From positions 1-64,000 of the forward strand of contig CAKOXC010000003.1 in assembly GCA_934129945.1 (NCBI GenBank): a DNA stretch of 64,000 nt, read 5' to 3'. The DNA comes from an uncultured Bacilli bacterium. Its GTDB lineage: Bacteria > Bacillota_I > Bacilli_A > RF39 > UBA660. Below the pieces are notes generated by a model, which was given only the letters and a program-made list of their open reading frames with translations, was not told the origin of the DNA and did not search any database. Below, in pieces: positions 33,743 to 43,621 of this stretch (the stretch's first letter is position 1; each line of letters begins with the position of its first letter). A program made the translations under genes and the position numbers.

Positions 33743-33818
33743 GCCCGATTAGCTCAGTCGGTAGAGCGCACGGCTGTTAACCGTTAGGTCGTAGGTTCGA
33801 GTCCTACATCGGGCGCCA
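33743..33818 (+). tRNA. tRNA-Asn (GTT)
   Basis: Complete cloverleaf: acceptor GCCCGAT/ATCGGGC with discriminator G, D arm, anticodon loop with GTT, T arm GTAGG-TTCGAGT-CCTAC, encoded CCA. Flanked by a consensus promoter and a terminator, so it is its own unit. Confidence 0.97.
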
Positions 33819-33828
33819 TGTTGAATTT

Positions 33829-33856
33829 AAACCAAGTTAATACTTGGTTTTTTCAT
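33829..33856 (+). terminator. Terminator of tRNA-Asn
   Basis: AAACCAAG (33829-33836) pairs with CTTGGTTT (33843-33850), then T. Confidence 0.85.
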
Positions 33857-33937
33857 ATTTAATTATTAATTTCTAATATCATAAAATTACTATATATGTT
33901 ATAATAATTAGTAGATAATTTTTAAGGAGGTTTAACA

Positions 33938-34378
33938 ATGAAAGTTATATTACTTAAAGATGTAAAAGGACAAGGCAAAAAGGATCAAATAATAAATGTA
34001 AGTGATGGATATGCAAATAATTTCTTGATAAAAAATGGTTTAGCAGTAGCTGAAACTAAAAGAAGTAAAGAAGTATTAGATATTCAATTAAAAAAAAGAC
34101 AAGATGAAGAAGATGCTTTAGTAGAAAGTTTAAATGAAATAAAAGATAAATTAAAAAATAGAAACATTACTTTTCAAGTAAAAACTGGAGCGAGTGATAA
34201 AGTTTTCGGAGCAATTTCCACAAAACAAATAAGTGATGAACTTAAAAAAATTGGCTTTAATATTTCTAAAAAATGTATTAAACCAGAGTATCCCATTGAT
34301 ACACTTGGTACTCACAAAGTACCAGTAGAATTACACAAAAAGGTAAAATTTGAATTAAATATCATTTTAAAAAAGTAG
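33938..34378 (+). CDS. rplI: 50S ribosomal protein L9
   Basis: A 146-residue L9: N-terminal domain MKVILLKDVKGQGKKDQIIN with SDGYANNFLIKNGLA, a long connecting helix, and a C-terminal domain (GKASDKVFGAIS-like, KVPVELHKKVKFELNI). Followed immediately by dnaB, the order found across Bacilli. Confidence 0.97.
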   Translation: MKVILLKDVKGQGKKDQIINVSDGYANNFLIKNGLAVAETKRSKEVLDIQLKKRQDEEDALVESLNEIKDKLKNRNITFQVKTGASDKVFGAISTKQISDELKKIGFNISKKCIKPEYPIDTLGTHKVPVELHKKVKFELNIILKK

Positions 34379-34387
34379 GTGATTATA

Positions 34388-35734
34388 ATGGCTAATCGTA
34401 AGATGCCACAAAATTTAGATGCAGAAATGTCTGTACTAGGATGTTCATTTCTAGATAAATATGCACTTGAAAAAATTATGGAAAACGTTGATGCATCAAT
34501 GTTTTATAGTGAAGCCAATAAAAAAATATTTTTAAGTTTGCAAGAATTATACAAATCAAGAACACCTATAGATATAACTACCGTAAAAAATGAGTTAGAT
34601 AAGCAAAAAAATCTTCAAGCAGTTGGGGGCATAGAATATATTTCTGAAGTTATTGATAGTGTTGCTACAGTTGCAAACTTAGATTATTATTTAAAAATTG
34701 TCAAAGAAAAAGCTTTAAGAAGAAAGTTAATTGATACGGCAACAGAAATTATTTCTGATACTTATGAAGAAGAAGGAAATATAACAACACTATTTGATAC
34801 TGCAGAGAAAAATATTTTAAATGTTATAAAGGCTAGACAAACTAGTGAGTTTAGACCTATTTCAGATGTTTTAAGAACAGCACAAGAACAATTAGAAAAT
34901 ATGGCTAAGAATAAATCAGCAATAACAGGGTTACCTACTGGTTTTTATGATTTAGATAAAACGACAGCTGGTTTACATGAAGGCGAACTTATAATAATTG
35001 CAGCACGTCCTGGTATGGGAAAAACTGCTTTTGCTTTAAATGTCGCTACAAACGCAGCTTTTCAAACTGATAAAGCTATTGCTATATTCAACCTAGAAAT
35101 GTCTGCTGAACAATTAGTAAATCGTATGATATCTTCTGTAGGACAAATAGAAGGTGAAAAGTTAAAAACAGGTATTATGAATAATAACGACTGGAAAAAA
35201 TATAATGAAGCAATAAGTCAATTAGGTGATACAAATATTTATATAGAAGATAATGCTGGTATTACAGCACCGGAAATAAAAGCTAAATGTAGAAGACTTG
35301 CTAACTCTGAAAAAGGCTTAGGTCTTGTTGTAATCGATTACTTACAGTTAGTAACTACTGGAGGTAGAACAGAGTCAAGACAAGTTGAAGTATCAGATAT
35401 TTCAAGATCATTTAAAACATTGGCAATGGAATTAAAAGTTCCCGTAATTGCTTTAGCACAACTTTCTCGTAATGCAGAACGTAGTGAAACAAAACAACCT
35501 AGACTTGCAGATTTACGTGAATCAGGATCTATTGAACAAGATGCTGATATAGTACTTTTTATAAATCGTGCAGATTATTATGAAGCAAAGACTGATAATA
35601 AAGTTAATATAGTCCCTGCTGAACTAATTATTGCTAAACATCGTAAAGGTTCAACAGGATTAATTAATTTACTTTTTGAACTAGATAAAAGTAGTTTCAA
35701 AAATTATTTAAAAGTAAGTAATGATATGGAATAA
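34388..35734 (+). CDS. dnaB: Replicative DNA helicase
   Basis: A 448-residue hexameric helicase (DnaC in Bacillus naming). N-terminal primase-interaction domain (PQNLDAEMSVLGCSF), RecA-like domain with Walker A RPGMGKTAFALN, Walker B LGLVVIDYLQLV and DnaB motif LAQLSRNAERSETKQPRLADLRESGSIEQ-type region. ATG 34388 follows AGGTGA; the GTG at 34379 is within that site. Confidence 0.97.
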   Translation: MANRKMPQNLDAEMSVLGCSFLDKYALEKIMENVDASMFYSEANKKIFLSLQELYKSRTPIDITTVKNELDKQKNLQAVGGIEYISEVIDSVATVANLDYYLKIVKEKALRRKLIDTATEIISDTYEEEGNITTLFDTAEKNILNVIKARQTSEFRPISDVLRTAQEQLENMAKNKSAITGLPTGFYDLDKTTAGLHEGELIIIAARPGMGKTAFALNVATNAAFQTDKAIAIFNLEMSAEQLVNRMISSVGQIEGEKLKTGIMNNNDWKKYNEAISQLGDTNIYIEDNAGITAPEIKAKCRRLANSEKGLGLVVIDYLQLVTTGGRTESRQVEVSDISRSFKTLAMELKVPVIALAQLSRNAERSETKQPRLADLRESGSIEQDADIVLFINRADYYEAKTDNKVNIVPAELIIAKHRKGSTGLINLLFELDKSSFKNYLKVSNDME

Positions 35735-35745
35735 AGGGTGATGAA

Positions 35746-37215
35746 GTGAAGACAAAAGATAAATTAATTACAGCGATAATGTGTTTATCTATTTTCATTA
35801 TTTTGATTATTTCAGGTAATACTAAAAACGATAAAGCTCCTAATAGTGCTTATCAAGTATATTTAAATGGTCAAAAAATGGGAATGATAGCATCAAAAGA
35901 TGAACTATATGATTTAATTAATGAAGAACAAAAGGGAATAAAAGAAAAATATAATGTTGATAAAGTTTATCCACCGCTAGGTTTTGAAATAGTTAAATAT
36001 GTAACTTATGATAATGATATTGTAGATGCCAATAAAATTTATGACAAAATAAAAGATCAAGATGATTTTACTATTGAAGGATATAAAGTTACAATAACTA
36101 GTGAAGAAGAAGGTAAAGAAGATATTGTTATTAATGTCTTGGATGAAAACATTTTTAAAAATGCTTTAAAAAATGTTGTAACGGCATTCGTTAGCGAAGA
36201 TGAATTTAATAAGTATATTAGTAATACTCAAAGTGAAATAGTAGATACTGGTCAATTAATTGAACACATGTATTTTGCTGAAAAAATTAATATTAATAAA
36301 ACTTATATAAGTGCTAATGATAAAATTTATACAGATGAAAGTGAATTATCACAATATTTATTATTTGGTGATGATGCTAAACAAAGTGATTATGTTGTAA
36401 AAGAAGGAGATACTATTGCAAGTATTTCAGAAGCTAACAAGTTAAACCCTCAAGAATTTTTAGTGGCTAATCCTAAATTTAGAGATGAAAATAGTATGCT
36501 AGCTATTGGAGAAAAAGTAAATATTGCTTTGATCAATCCTAAATTAACTTTAATTGAAGAATTACACGTTGTTCAAGATGTTGAAGCAGTAATGACTAAA
36601 GAAACTAAATATGATGATAGTAAACCTAGTAGTTATTCAGTTGTAACTCAAGCTGGTGTAACTGGAATTACAAGATTTACTCAAAAGGTTCGTGTTGTAA
36701 ATGGTGAACAAAACCAAGGTGTTGAAGTAGTTAGCAAAGAAACTATTAGAGAACCTGTTACTGAAATTACAACTAAAGGTAAAAAAGTATCATCATACGT
36801 TACTGGAACATTTGTAGATACTGGTGGTGACTGGGCATGGCCAACTAACTCTCCATATATTATTACATCAGAATTTGCCTTCCGTTGGGGAAGTATGCAT
36901 CAAGGCCTTGATATTTCAGGAACTGGTTATGGTTCACCAATATATGCTGCAAAAGCCGGAACTGTTGTAACAGTTGCAACTCATTATTCTTTAGGAAAAT
37001 ATATAGTTGTTCAACATGAAAATAATATTTATACGATGTATGCCCACTTATCAAGTCAAAAAGTTGTTAAAGGTCAAACAGTTTCTCGTGGACAAGTAAT
37101 AGGACTTATGGGTTCATCAGGATTCTCTACAGGAACTCACTTACACTTTAGTGCCATTGTTGGTATGCCTTATGAGGGTGGAACATTCTTTAATCCTTGG
37201 AAGTTGTATAGATAA
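35746..37215 (+). CDS. LysM-G5-M23 peptidoglycan endopeptidase
   Basis: A 489-residue exported hydrolase. N-terminal membrane anchor (residues 8-22); a helical/mixed region to 210; LysM domain about 217-262 (YVVKEGDTIASISEANKLNP); G5-like domain about 275-350; and an M23/LytM zinc peptidase with HxxxD at 385-389 (HQGLD) and HLH at 465-467. It probably cleaves peptide cross-bridges of the wall. GTG start 35746. It is followed without gap by the WalJ-like gene. Confidence 0.9.
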   Translation: MKTKDKLITAIMCLSIFIILIISGNTKNDKAPNSAYQVYLNGQKMGMIASKDELYDLINEEQKGIKEKYNVDKVYPPLGFEIVKYVTYDNDIVDANKIYDKIKDQDDFTIEGYKVTITSEEEGKEDIVINVLDENIFKNALKNVVTAFVSEDEFNKYISNTQSEIVDTGQLIEHMYFAEKININKTYISANDKIYTDESELSQYLLFGDDAKQSDYVVKEGDTIASISEANKLNPQEFLVANPKFRDENSMLAIGEKVNIALINPKLTLIEELHVVQDVEAVMTKETKYDDSKPSSYSVVTQAGVTGITRFTQKVRVVNGEQNQGVEVVSKETIREPVTEITTKGKKVSSYVTGTFVDTGGDWAWPTNSPYIITSEFAFRWGSMHQGLDISGTGYGSPIYAAKAGTVVTVATHYSLGKYIVVQHENNIYTMYAHLSSQKVVKGQTVSRGQVIGLMGSSGFSTGTHLHFSAIVGMPYEGGTFFNPWKLYR

Positions 37216-37979
37216 TGAAAATATGTGTATTATCAAGTGGTAGCAAAGGTAATGCTACGTACATAGAAACTGAACAATATAAAATACTAGTTGATGCAGG
37301 TAGAAATGCTAAATATTTAGCAGATTGTTTAAATCAAATCGGAGTAAATCCTAGTGATATTGATTATATTTTGATAAGTCATGATCATAAAGATCACATA
37401 TCTGCATTAAAAGTTTTTGTCAACAAATATAAACCAACTTTATTATTGAGTCAAAAAATATTTGAACAATTAGAAGATATAAAAGACTATGATAATATTG
37501 TCATTTATGAAGATGAAATTAGATTAGATAATCTTAGAATCTACTGTATTAAATCATCTCATGATGCAATAGATTCAAGAAATTTTATCTTTGAAGAGAA
37601 CGGTAAATCAGTTGTTTATGTAACAGATACTGGTTATATTAATCAGAAAAATTTTAAATATTTAAATAATCGAAATGTTTATTTATTTGAAAGTAATCAC
37701 GATATTGAAATGCTTATGAATGGTCCTTATCCTAAATTTTTAAAACAAAGAGTTATTGGAAGTAATGGCCACTTATCTAATAAAGATTCAAGTTTTTACT
37801 TAAGCAAGTTAGTTGGACCTAATACCAAAAAAATATTATTAATGCATTTAAGTGAAACTAATAATACTGAAGAAAAAGCTCTTAATACAATAAGAGAAAC
37901 TTTTAAAGAGTATGAAATACCTTTTGATGATATTAAATGTGCAAAACAAAATGAAATAAGTGAAGTGATAAATATATGA
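37215..37979 (+). CDS. walJ: WalJ/YycJ-like metallo-beta-lactamase-fold nuclease
   Basis: A 254-residue MBL-fold protein: LSSGSKGNATYIE start, metal motif HDHKDH, TDTGY, a later His (NGHLSN) and LMHLSETNN. YycJ/WalJ proteins are linked to coordination of replication and cell division and to 5'-exonuclease activity. Here it lies between an M23 peptidase and rlmH; in Bacilli it usually accompanies walKR and rlmH. Confidence 0.85.
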   Translation: MKICVLSSGSKGNATYIETEQYKILVDAGRNAKYLADCLNQIGVNPSDIDYILISHDHKDHISALKVFVNKYKPTLLLSQKIFEQLEDIKDYDNIVIYEDEIRLDNLRIYCIKSSHDAIDSRNFIFEENGKSVVYVTDTGYINQKNFKYLNNRNVYLFESNHDIEMLMNGPYPKFLKQRVIGSNGHLSNKDSSFYLSKLVGPNTKKILLMHLSETNNTEEKALNTIRETFKEYEIPFDDIKCAKQNEISEVINI

Positions 37980-38413
37980 TAAAAGTTATTTGTTCTGGAA
38001 AATTAAAAGAACAATACTTAATTAAGTTAGTAGAAGATTATTTAAATAGAATAAAAAAGTATCATAAAATAGAATTAATAGAGATTAAAGATGAAAACAA
38101 TTTAGAAAAAGAGAAAGAAAATATTTTAAAATATATTGGTAAAAATGAATATATAATTACACTAGATATCAATGGTGAAATACTTGATAGTGTAAAATTT
38201 GCAGATATGATTGACAAAGCATTTATAAATTATGGAACTATTACATTTGTTATTGGGTCGTCTTATGGATTATCTGATGATATTAAAAAAATGGCAAATA
38301 AAAGTATAAGTTTTTCAAAATTAACATTTCCTCATGGACTTTTTAGAGGAATGTTACTTGAACAAATTTATCGCGGCTTTAAAATAAATAATAATGAAAC
38401 ATATCATAAATAA
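37976..38413 (+). CDS. rlmH: 23S rRNA pseudouridine-1915 N3-methyltransferase
   Basis: A 145-residue SPOUT methyltransferase: ICSGKLKEQYL start, FVIGSSYGLSDDIK (knot) and the C-terminal FPHGLFRGMLLEQIYRGFKI ... YHK ending typical of RlmH. It is slightly short (usually 155-159). It overlaps the WalJ-like gene by four bases. Confidence 0.95.
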   Translation: MIKVICSGKLKEQYLIKLVEDYLNRIKKYHKIELIEIKDENNLEKEKENILKYIGKNEYIITLDINGEILDSVKFADMIDKAFINYGTITFVIGSSYGLSDDIKKMANKSISFSKLTFPHGLFRGMLLEQIYRGFKINNNETYHK

Positions 38414-38424
38414 GGAGGATTACT

Positions 38425-39078
38425 ATGATTGGAAATGATTGGGATAATGAACTTTCAACTGTTTTTAACGGAGAAGGTTTTAAAAAATTTTATCATATTG
38501 TTGAACATGAATATGCTACTAAAACAATATTTCCACCTAAAGATTATATCTTTAATGCATTAAAACTTACATCTTATAAAGATGTTAAAGTTGTAATAGT
38601 TGGACAAGATCCATATCATGGTGTAAATGAAGCTCATGGTTTATCATTTTCTGTTCAAAAAGGAGTAAAAGTTCCACCTTCTTTAAAAAATATTTATAAA
38701 GAATTGTATGATGATCTAGGAGTTAAACCATGTGATAATGGGGATTTAACGAGATGGGCTAAGCAAGGCGTATTACTTTTAAATTCCGTATTAACTGTTG
38801 AAAAAGATAAACCTGCTAGTCATAAAAATTTAGGTTGGGAAAGACTTACTGACTATATAATAAAATTATTGGATAATAAAGAAGATCCTGTTGTATTTAT
38901 TCTTTGGGGGAATTTTGCAAAGTCAAAATCTTCATTAATAACAAATCCTAAACATTTAGTAATAACTTCTCCTCATCCATCTCCTTTTTCTGCGAGATAT
39001 GGTTTCTTTGGGAGTAAGCCTTTTTCAAAAACTAATGATTTTTTGATAAAAAATCATTTAGAACCAATAAATTGGTAG
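38425..39078 (+). CDS. ung: Uracil-DNA glycosylase, family 1
   Basis: A 217-residue UNG: water-activating loop GQDPYHG, uracil-binding VFILWGNFAK, and HPSPFSARYGFFGSKPFSK. It removes uracil from DNA. Normal length. AAGGAGG precedes ATG 38425. Confidence 0.97.
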   Translation: MIGNDWDNELSTVFNGEGFKKFYHIVEHEYATKTIFPPKDYIFNALKLTSYKDVKVVIVGQDPYHGVNEAHGLSFSVQKGVKVPPSLKNIYKELYDDLGVKPCDNGDLTRWAKQGVLLLNSVLTVEKDKPASHKNLGWERLTDYIIKLLDNKEDPVVFILWGNFAKSKSSLITNPKHLVITSPHPSPFSARYGFFGSKPFSKTNDFLIKNHLEPINW

Positions 39079-39090
39079 AAAGGATAAATT

Positions 39091-39519
39091 ATGAATAGTG
39101 TGAATAAAAAAATTACAATAATAATAACAATTGCAGTAATACTAGTTTTAGGATTAATATTGTACGCGTCAACATTACTTGAAAAACAGCCTACAAATGA
39201 TGTTAATGAAAAAACATATTTGATATACGTTACAGAAACTTTGTGGAATGATTCACAGACAAGTGATGGAGCGTTTAAATCTTACAAAATAAAAGCAAAT
39301 GATTCAATTAAATTTAATGGTAAATTTGAAAAACTAAAATTTGATGTGGTAAGCGCAAACGATAAGTTTATAACTATCAAAACAAATGATGATATGAAGT
39401 TGATTGAAGAAGAAAAAACTACTGTTGATAATGTATTTAAAATAGCCACAAAATCTAAAATTAAACTGTCTACCAATACAACATCTAAAGGTGCTTATTA
39501 CGTTATAGAAAGCAAATAA
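39091..39519 (+). CDS. Hypothetical membrane-anchored protein, 142 aa
   Basis: An N-terminal hydrophobic helix (residues 8-28, ITIIITIAVILVLGLILY) is followed by an extracytoplasmic, strand-rich region of about 110 residues with no motif I recognise. No lipobox Cys. It follows ung by 12 bases and ends in a terminator. Confidence 0.6.
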   Translation: MNSVNKKITIIITIAVILVLGLILYASTLLEKQPTNDVNEKTYLIYVTETLWNDSQTSDGAFKSYKIKANDSIKFNGKFEKLKFDVVSANDKFITIKTNDDMKLIEEEKTTVDNVFKIATKSKIKLSTNTTSKGAYYVIESK

Positions 39520-39542
39520 TGATATTCTAATTGAGAGCAATG

Positions 39543-39570
39543 AATACTAGTTTAGCTAGTATTTTTTCTT
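39543..39570 (+). terminator. Terminator after 39519
   Basis: AATACTAG (39543-39550) pairs with CTAGTATT (39556-39563), then T6. Confidence 0.85.
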
Positions 39571-39645
39571 GCACTTTTAGTGAAATTTTAAATATTATTA
39601 CACTTTTTCTTTTTAAATTGATATAATATGAAAGAGGTCATAAAT

Positions 39646-40218
39646 ATGAGCAAGAATAAAGAAATGTTAAATATATTTTTTAAAGTTTTGAAAAATAATA
39701 AAAAAGCTATAAACTTAGTAATGCCAAATCATTATGTAAAAAGTATTTATGATATTAATTATGATGAATTATTAAAAAAAAATATTACTAATATAATTTT
39801 TGATATAGATAATACTATTTTACCCGTTAATGATATTAATGTACCTGGTGAATTAATTGATTTTATAAATGAATTAAAAAATAAATTTAATATTTGTATT
39901 TTATCTAATAATAATGAAGCAAGGGTTAATCCAGTTAAAGAAAAACTAAAAGTTAAGGGCTTTGCTAATGCTAAAAAGCCAAGTAAATATGCTTATGATA
40001 AAGCACTAAATTTACTTAATTCATCAAGTAATAATACGGTAATGGTGGGAGATCAAATGTTATCGGATATAGTATTTGCTAATAAGTATAAACTATATTC
40101 TATACTGGTGGAACCAGTTAAAAATAAGCATGATATAAAAACTGGAACAAGTAGAGTTTTACAAAATATAATAATGAAAAAATTAAAAAGTAAGATTGAA
40201 AGATATAAATATTTTTAG
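39646..40218 (+). CDS. yqeG: YqeG-like HAD-family phosphatase
   Basis: A 190-residue HAD IIIA phosphatase: IIFDIDNTILPVND (nucleophile Asp), ILSNNNEARV (motif II) and AKKPSKYAYDKAL with VGDQMLSDIVFANKY (motifs III, IV). YqeG types are proposed to dephosphorylate phosphatidylglycerol-phosphate. ATG 39646 is chosen because AAAGAGG precedes it; ATG 39628 lies at that site. Confidence 0.88.
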   Translation: MSKNKEMLNIFFKVLKNNKKAINLVMPNHYVKSIYDINYDELLKKNITNIIFDIDNTILPVNDINVPGELIDFINELKNKFNICILSNNNEARVNPVKEKLKVKGFANAKKPSKYAYDKALNLLNSSSNNTVMVGDQMLSDIVFANKYKLYSILVEPVKNKHDIKTGTSRVLQNIIMKKLKSKIERYKYF

Positions 40219-40230
40219 AAGGGATAAGAT

Positions 40231-41133
40231 ATGACATTTTCAGCACGTTTAAAAGATGAAATAGCAGCAATTAAAGTTAATACAATAGAAGCAAGAATTG
40301 AACTTTATGCTCTTTTAAGATTTGATGGTAAGTTTGATAAAAATAAAATATCTATAACATTAGAAAATGCAAGTATAGCAAGACGCATATATAAGCATAT
40401 TAAAGAATTATTTAATATTAACATAAAAGTAATTGTGCGTAATCAAAAAAGATTTAGAATAAAACAAATATATATTTTAGAAATTAATGAAAAAGTTGAA
40501 TTAATAAAAAAATCTTTAGATATTAAAAGCAATTATATTGAAACTAAAGAAGATATGATTTCTTTTTTAAGAGGAGCTTTTTTAGCAACAGGATCAATAT
40601 CTGATCCTAGTACCAGTGGATATCATTTAGAATTTGTATTTCATAGAATAACTGATGCAAGAATTGTAGATGATATATTAAAAGGATTTAAATTTGATTC
40701 TAAAATATTAAAACGTAGTAATAGATATATGGTTTATATTAAAAGTGCTGAAGAAATCAGTGATGTAATAAAACTTTTAGGGGCAATTAATAGTTTATTT
40801 TACTTTGAAGATATAAGAATATACCGTGATCATAAAAATATGGTTAATCGTTTGAATAACTGTGAAATAGCTAACCAAGAGAAAAGTCTAACTACTGGTA
40901 TGAGGCAAGTAGAGTATATAAATTACTTAAAAGATAATGATTTAATGTCTTTACTTGATGACAATGGTAAAATAGTTTGTGAATATCGTTTAAAATATCC
41001 TGAATCATCATATTCTGAACTTGCCGAAATAATTTCTTTAGAAACTTCATATAAAATTGGTAAATCAGGAGTTAATCATAATTTTATAAAGGTCAAAAAT
41101 TTGGTAAATAAACATAAAAATATGGCTAAATAA
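40231..41133 (+). CDS. whiA: WhiA sporulation/division regulator
   Basis: A 300-residue WhiA: N-terminal LAGLIDADG-like domain (FLRGAFLATGSISDPSTSGYHLEF) and C-terminal helix-turn-helix (YSELAEIISLETSYKIGKSGVNH). It is a chromosome-associated protein linked to division and, in Actinobacteria, sporulation. Converges with clpP. Confidence 0.95.
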   Translation: MTFSARLKDEIAAIKVNTIEARIELYALLRFDGKFDKNKISITLENASIARRIYKHIKELFNINIKVIVRNQKRFRIKQIYILEINEKVELIKKSLDIKSNYIETKEDMISFLRGAFLATGSISDPSTSGYHLEFVFHRITDARIVDDILKGFKFDSKILKRSNRYMVYIKSAEEISDVIKLLGAINSLFYFEDIRIYRDHKNMVNRLNNCEIANQEKSLTTGMRQVEYINYLKDNDLMSLLDDNGKIVCEYRLKYPESSYSELAEIISLETSYKIGKSGVNHNFIKVKNLVNKHKNMAK

Positions 41134-41158
41134 TTTCATCTATTAAGCCATATTTTTT
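41119..41158. terminator. Terminator between convergent whiA and clpP
   Basis: AAATATGGCT pairs with AGCCATATTT, enclosing the overlapping stops; T run on the plus side. Confidence 0.75.
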
Positions 41159-41695
41159 TGCTTCTTCCGCAGTCATAAAATTATCTCTATCTGTATCTTT
41201 ATTTATCTTTTTAATACTTTGTCCTGTCTTTTGTGAAAGAATCTTATTTAATTTAGCTTTAAGTCTTGTAATTCTTTCACAGGCAATTTTGATTTCTGTC
41301 GCTTGTCCACTAGCTCCACCAAGTGGTTGATGAATCATAACTTCACTGTTTAAAAGTGCATAACGTTTTCCTTTAGTTCCGCATGCAAGTAAGAATGCAG
41401 CCATACTAGCAGCCATACCAATTACAATTGTTTTAACATCACTTTTTACATAATTCATTGTGTCATATATTGCCATTCCACTGGTGATACTTCCACCTGG
41501 AGAATTAATATAAATTGAAATATCTTCATTACTTAAAGAATCTAAATATAGAAGTTCACTGATAACAATGTTTGCATTGTTATCATTAATTTCACCAGTT
41601 ATAAATATAATTCTATCTTTTAATAATCTGGAATATAAATCATATGCATACTCTTTATCATAACTTTTTTCTATAATAGTTGGTACTATATTCAT
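41126..41695 (-). CDS. clpP: ATP-dependent Clp protease proteolytic subunit
   Basis: A 189-residue serine protease: catalytic Ser in GMAASMAAFLLACG, His in MIHQPLGGASGQA, Asp in DTDRDNFM. It assembles into tetradecamers fed by Clp ATPases. It overlaps whiA's last eight bases tail-to-tail. Confidence 0.95.
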   Translation of the reverse strand: MNIVPTIIEKSYDKEYAYDLYSRLLKDRIIFITGEINDNNANIVISELLYLDSLSNEDISIYINSPGGSITSGMAIYDTMNYVKSDVKTIVIGMAASMAAFLLACGTKGKRYALLNSEVMIHQPLGGASGQATEIKIACERITRLKAKLNKILSQKTGQSIKKINKDTDRDNFMTAEEAKKYGLIDEII

Positions 41696-41800
41696 TATTT
41701 ATCACCTAATAATATATTAGTTATTTTTTTATTTTTTTATTCATTAATTAATCGACAAAATATATAAGTTTTTAATGTTACAATAAAACTGGTGATTAAA

Positions 41801-41980
41801 ATGAAGGTCAAAGTAATTGATGAAAGTCATGAAAAAGATTTAGAAAGTAGTGTAAATGAATTTCTAAGTAGTACAAATTGTGATATAATAGATATCAAGT
41901 ATCAAGTTGCTATTTCCTTATTTGGAGAAGAACAAATTTATTGTTTTTCAGCAATGATAATATATGTTAATAAAGAATGA
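41801..41980 (+). CDS. Cse60-like sporulation-associated small protein
   Basis: A 59-residue protein (MKVKVIDESHEKDLESSVNE, DIKYQVAIS) matching the Cse60 family pattern, a small protein of Bacilli under sporulation control in B. subtilis. ATG 41801 follows GGTGA. Its presence together with CotF-like genes hints at a sporulating ancestry. Confidence 0.7.
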   Translation: MKVKVIDESHEKDLESSVNEFLSSTNCDIIDIKYQVAISLFGEEQIYCFSAMIIYVNKE

Positions 41981-41988
41981 GTGGTTAG

Positions 41989-43620
41989 ATGAAAAAAAGT
42001 TCGTTTTTAGAAGGTACAATGATTGCAACATTATCAATCATTTTAGTTAAGTTCTTAGGAATGCTTTATGTTATTCCTTTTTATGCAACTGTAGGTGTAT
42101 TAGGTTCAGCACTTTATGCTTATGCTTATAATATTTACATAATTTTTTTGGATATATCATCAGCTGGACTTCCAACCGCAATTTCTAAAATAATTAATGA
42201 ATATAATACTCTTGGTAAAATGGATGCTAAGATGCGTGCTTACAATATAGGTAAGAAGATAATAACTTTAGTATCTGTAGCAGTTTTTATAATTTTATTT
42301 GTTTTTGCTAAACCTATAGCAACCTTAATAATTGGAGATATTACGGGAGGAAATACTATTGAAGATGTAGCTTTTGTAATACGTTGTGTTTCATTTGCAA
42401 TATTAGTAGTTCCCTATATGTCAGTTACAAAAGGATTTTTACAAGGGCATAAAATTATAAATGTTTCATCTATTAGCCAAATAATTGAACAAGTTGTAAG
42501 AATATCCATAATTTTAATTGGTAGCTATTTAGGCGTTAAAGTATTTCATTTAAGTATGAGAAATACCATAGGTATAGCAGTATTTAGTGCCTTTGTAGCT
42601 GGTCTTTGTGCAATTTCTTATATTTTTGTCGTAATGAGAAAACATAAAGAAGAATTAGGATTTACTAAGGAATACAAAAAAGATAATGTAACAAATAAAG
42701 AAATAATCAAAAAAATATTTGCTTATGCAATTCCCTTTATCATAATTGATATAGCAGTATCTATTTATAATTTTATAGATATGGTTTTAATTATGCACAC
42801 TTTAAATTACTTAAATTTAGATGCGACTACTATTGAATTTTCAGCTACAGCTATTTCTACTTGGTCTGCTAAAATTGGAATGATTGTAAATTCTGTTGCA
42901 ATGGGAATGAGTGTTAGCTTAATTCCTACTATAGTTAGTGCTTATACTTTAAAAAAATGGAATGAAGTTAATGATAAGTTAAATCAAGCATTACAATTAA
43001 TTCTTATTTCCTCTGTACCAATGGTTGTTGGAATATCCCTACTTTCAAAGCCAATTTGGTCAATATTTTATGGTTATAATAATAATGGAGCAATAATCCT
43101 TTCATGGCATATATTTACATCTTTATTCTTTAATATTTATGTGGTAACATCATCAACACTACAAAGTTTAAATAAATTTAAAGCTGTTTATTTAAGTACT
43201 TTATCTGGATTTTTAACTAATGCTTTATTAGATGTTCCATTAATGTTAATATTTAATGCATTAGGTTTAAGACCTTATTTAGGGGCAATACTTGCTACTT
43301 GTATAGGATATTCATTATCTGTATTCATTGCTTTAAAAATACTTAAGAAAAATAGTCATATTTCTTATAAATCAACTTATAAAGTACTATTTAAAATTTT
43401 ATTATCTACAATAGTAATGATTGGTGCTGTTTTAATTGTAAAAAATATTGTACCACTTAATTCAAATAGTAAATTAATGTGTATTTTATATATTTGCTTA
43501 GTAACAGTTGTAGGAGCATTTGCATATGCTTTTACCGGAGTAAAAACGGGCTTAATAAAAGATGTATTTAAAGAAGATTATTTAAATAAAATAAAGAAAA
43601 AACTTACTTTTAAAAAGTAA
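41989..43620 (+). CDS. MATE/MVF-type polysaccharide or lipid II flippase (SpoVB/MurJ-like)
   Basis: A 543-residue protein with about 14 hydrophobic segments and the oligosaccharidyl-lipid flippase signature near the N-terminus (FLEGTMIATLSIILVKFLG). The SpoVB/YtgP/Amj-type group flips lipid II or teichoic precursors. Starts eight bases after the Cse60-like gene. Exact substrate is not fixed by sequence. Confidence 0.85.
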   Translation: MKKSSFLEGTMIATLSIILVKFLGMLYVIPFYATVGVLGSALYAYAYNIYIIFLDISSAGLPTAISKIINEYNTLGKMDAKMRAYNIGKKIITLVSVAVFIILFVFAKPIATLIIGDITGGNTIEDVAFVIRCVSFAILVVPYMSVTKGFLQGHKIINVSSISQIIEQVVRISIILIGSYLGVKVFHLSMRNTIGIAVFSAFVAGLCAISYIFVVMRKHKEELGFTKEYKKDNVTNKEIIKKIFAYAIPFIIIDIAVSIYNFIDMVLIMHTLNYLNLDATTIEFSATAISTWSAKIGMIVNSVAMGMSVSLIPTIVSAYTLKKWNEVNDKLNQALQLILISSVPMVVGISLLSKPIWSIFYGYNNNGAIILSWHIFTSLFFNIYVVTSSTLQSLNKFKAVYLSTLSGFLTNALLDVPLMLIFNALGLRPYLGAILATCIGYSLSVFIALKILKKNSHISYKSTYKVLFKILLSTIVMIGAVLIVKNIVPLNSNSKLMCILYICLVTVVGAFAYAFTGVKTGLIKDVFKEDYLNKIKKKLTFKK

Positions 43621-43621
43621 G
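43602..43621. terminator. Bidirectional hairpin between convergent genes
   Basis: CTTACTTTT and AAAAGTAAG form a near-perfect stem over the end of the flippase gene and the end of the minus-strand gene. Confidence 0.6.
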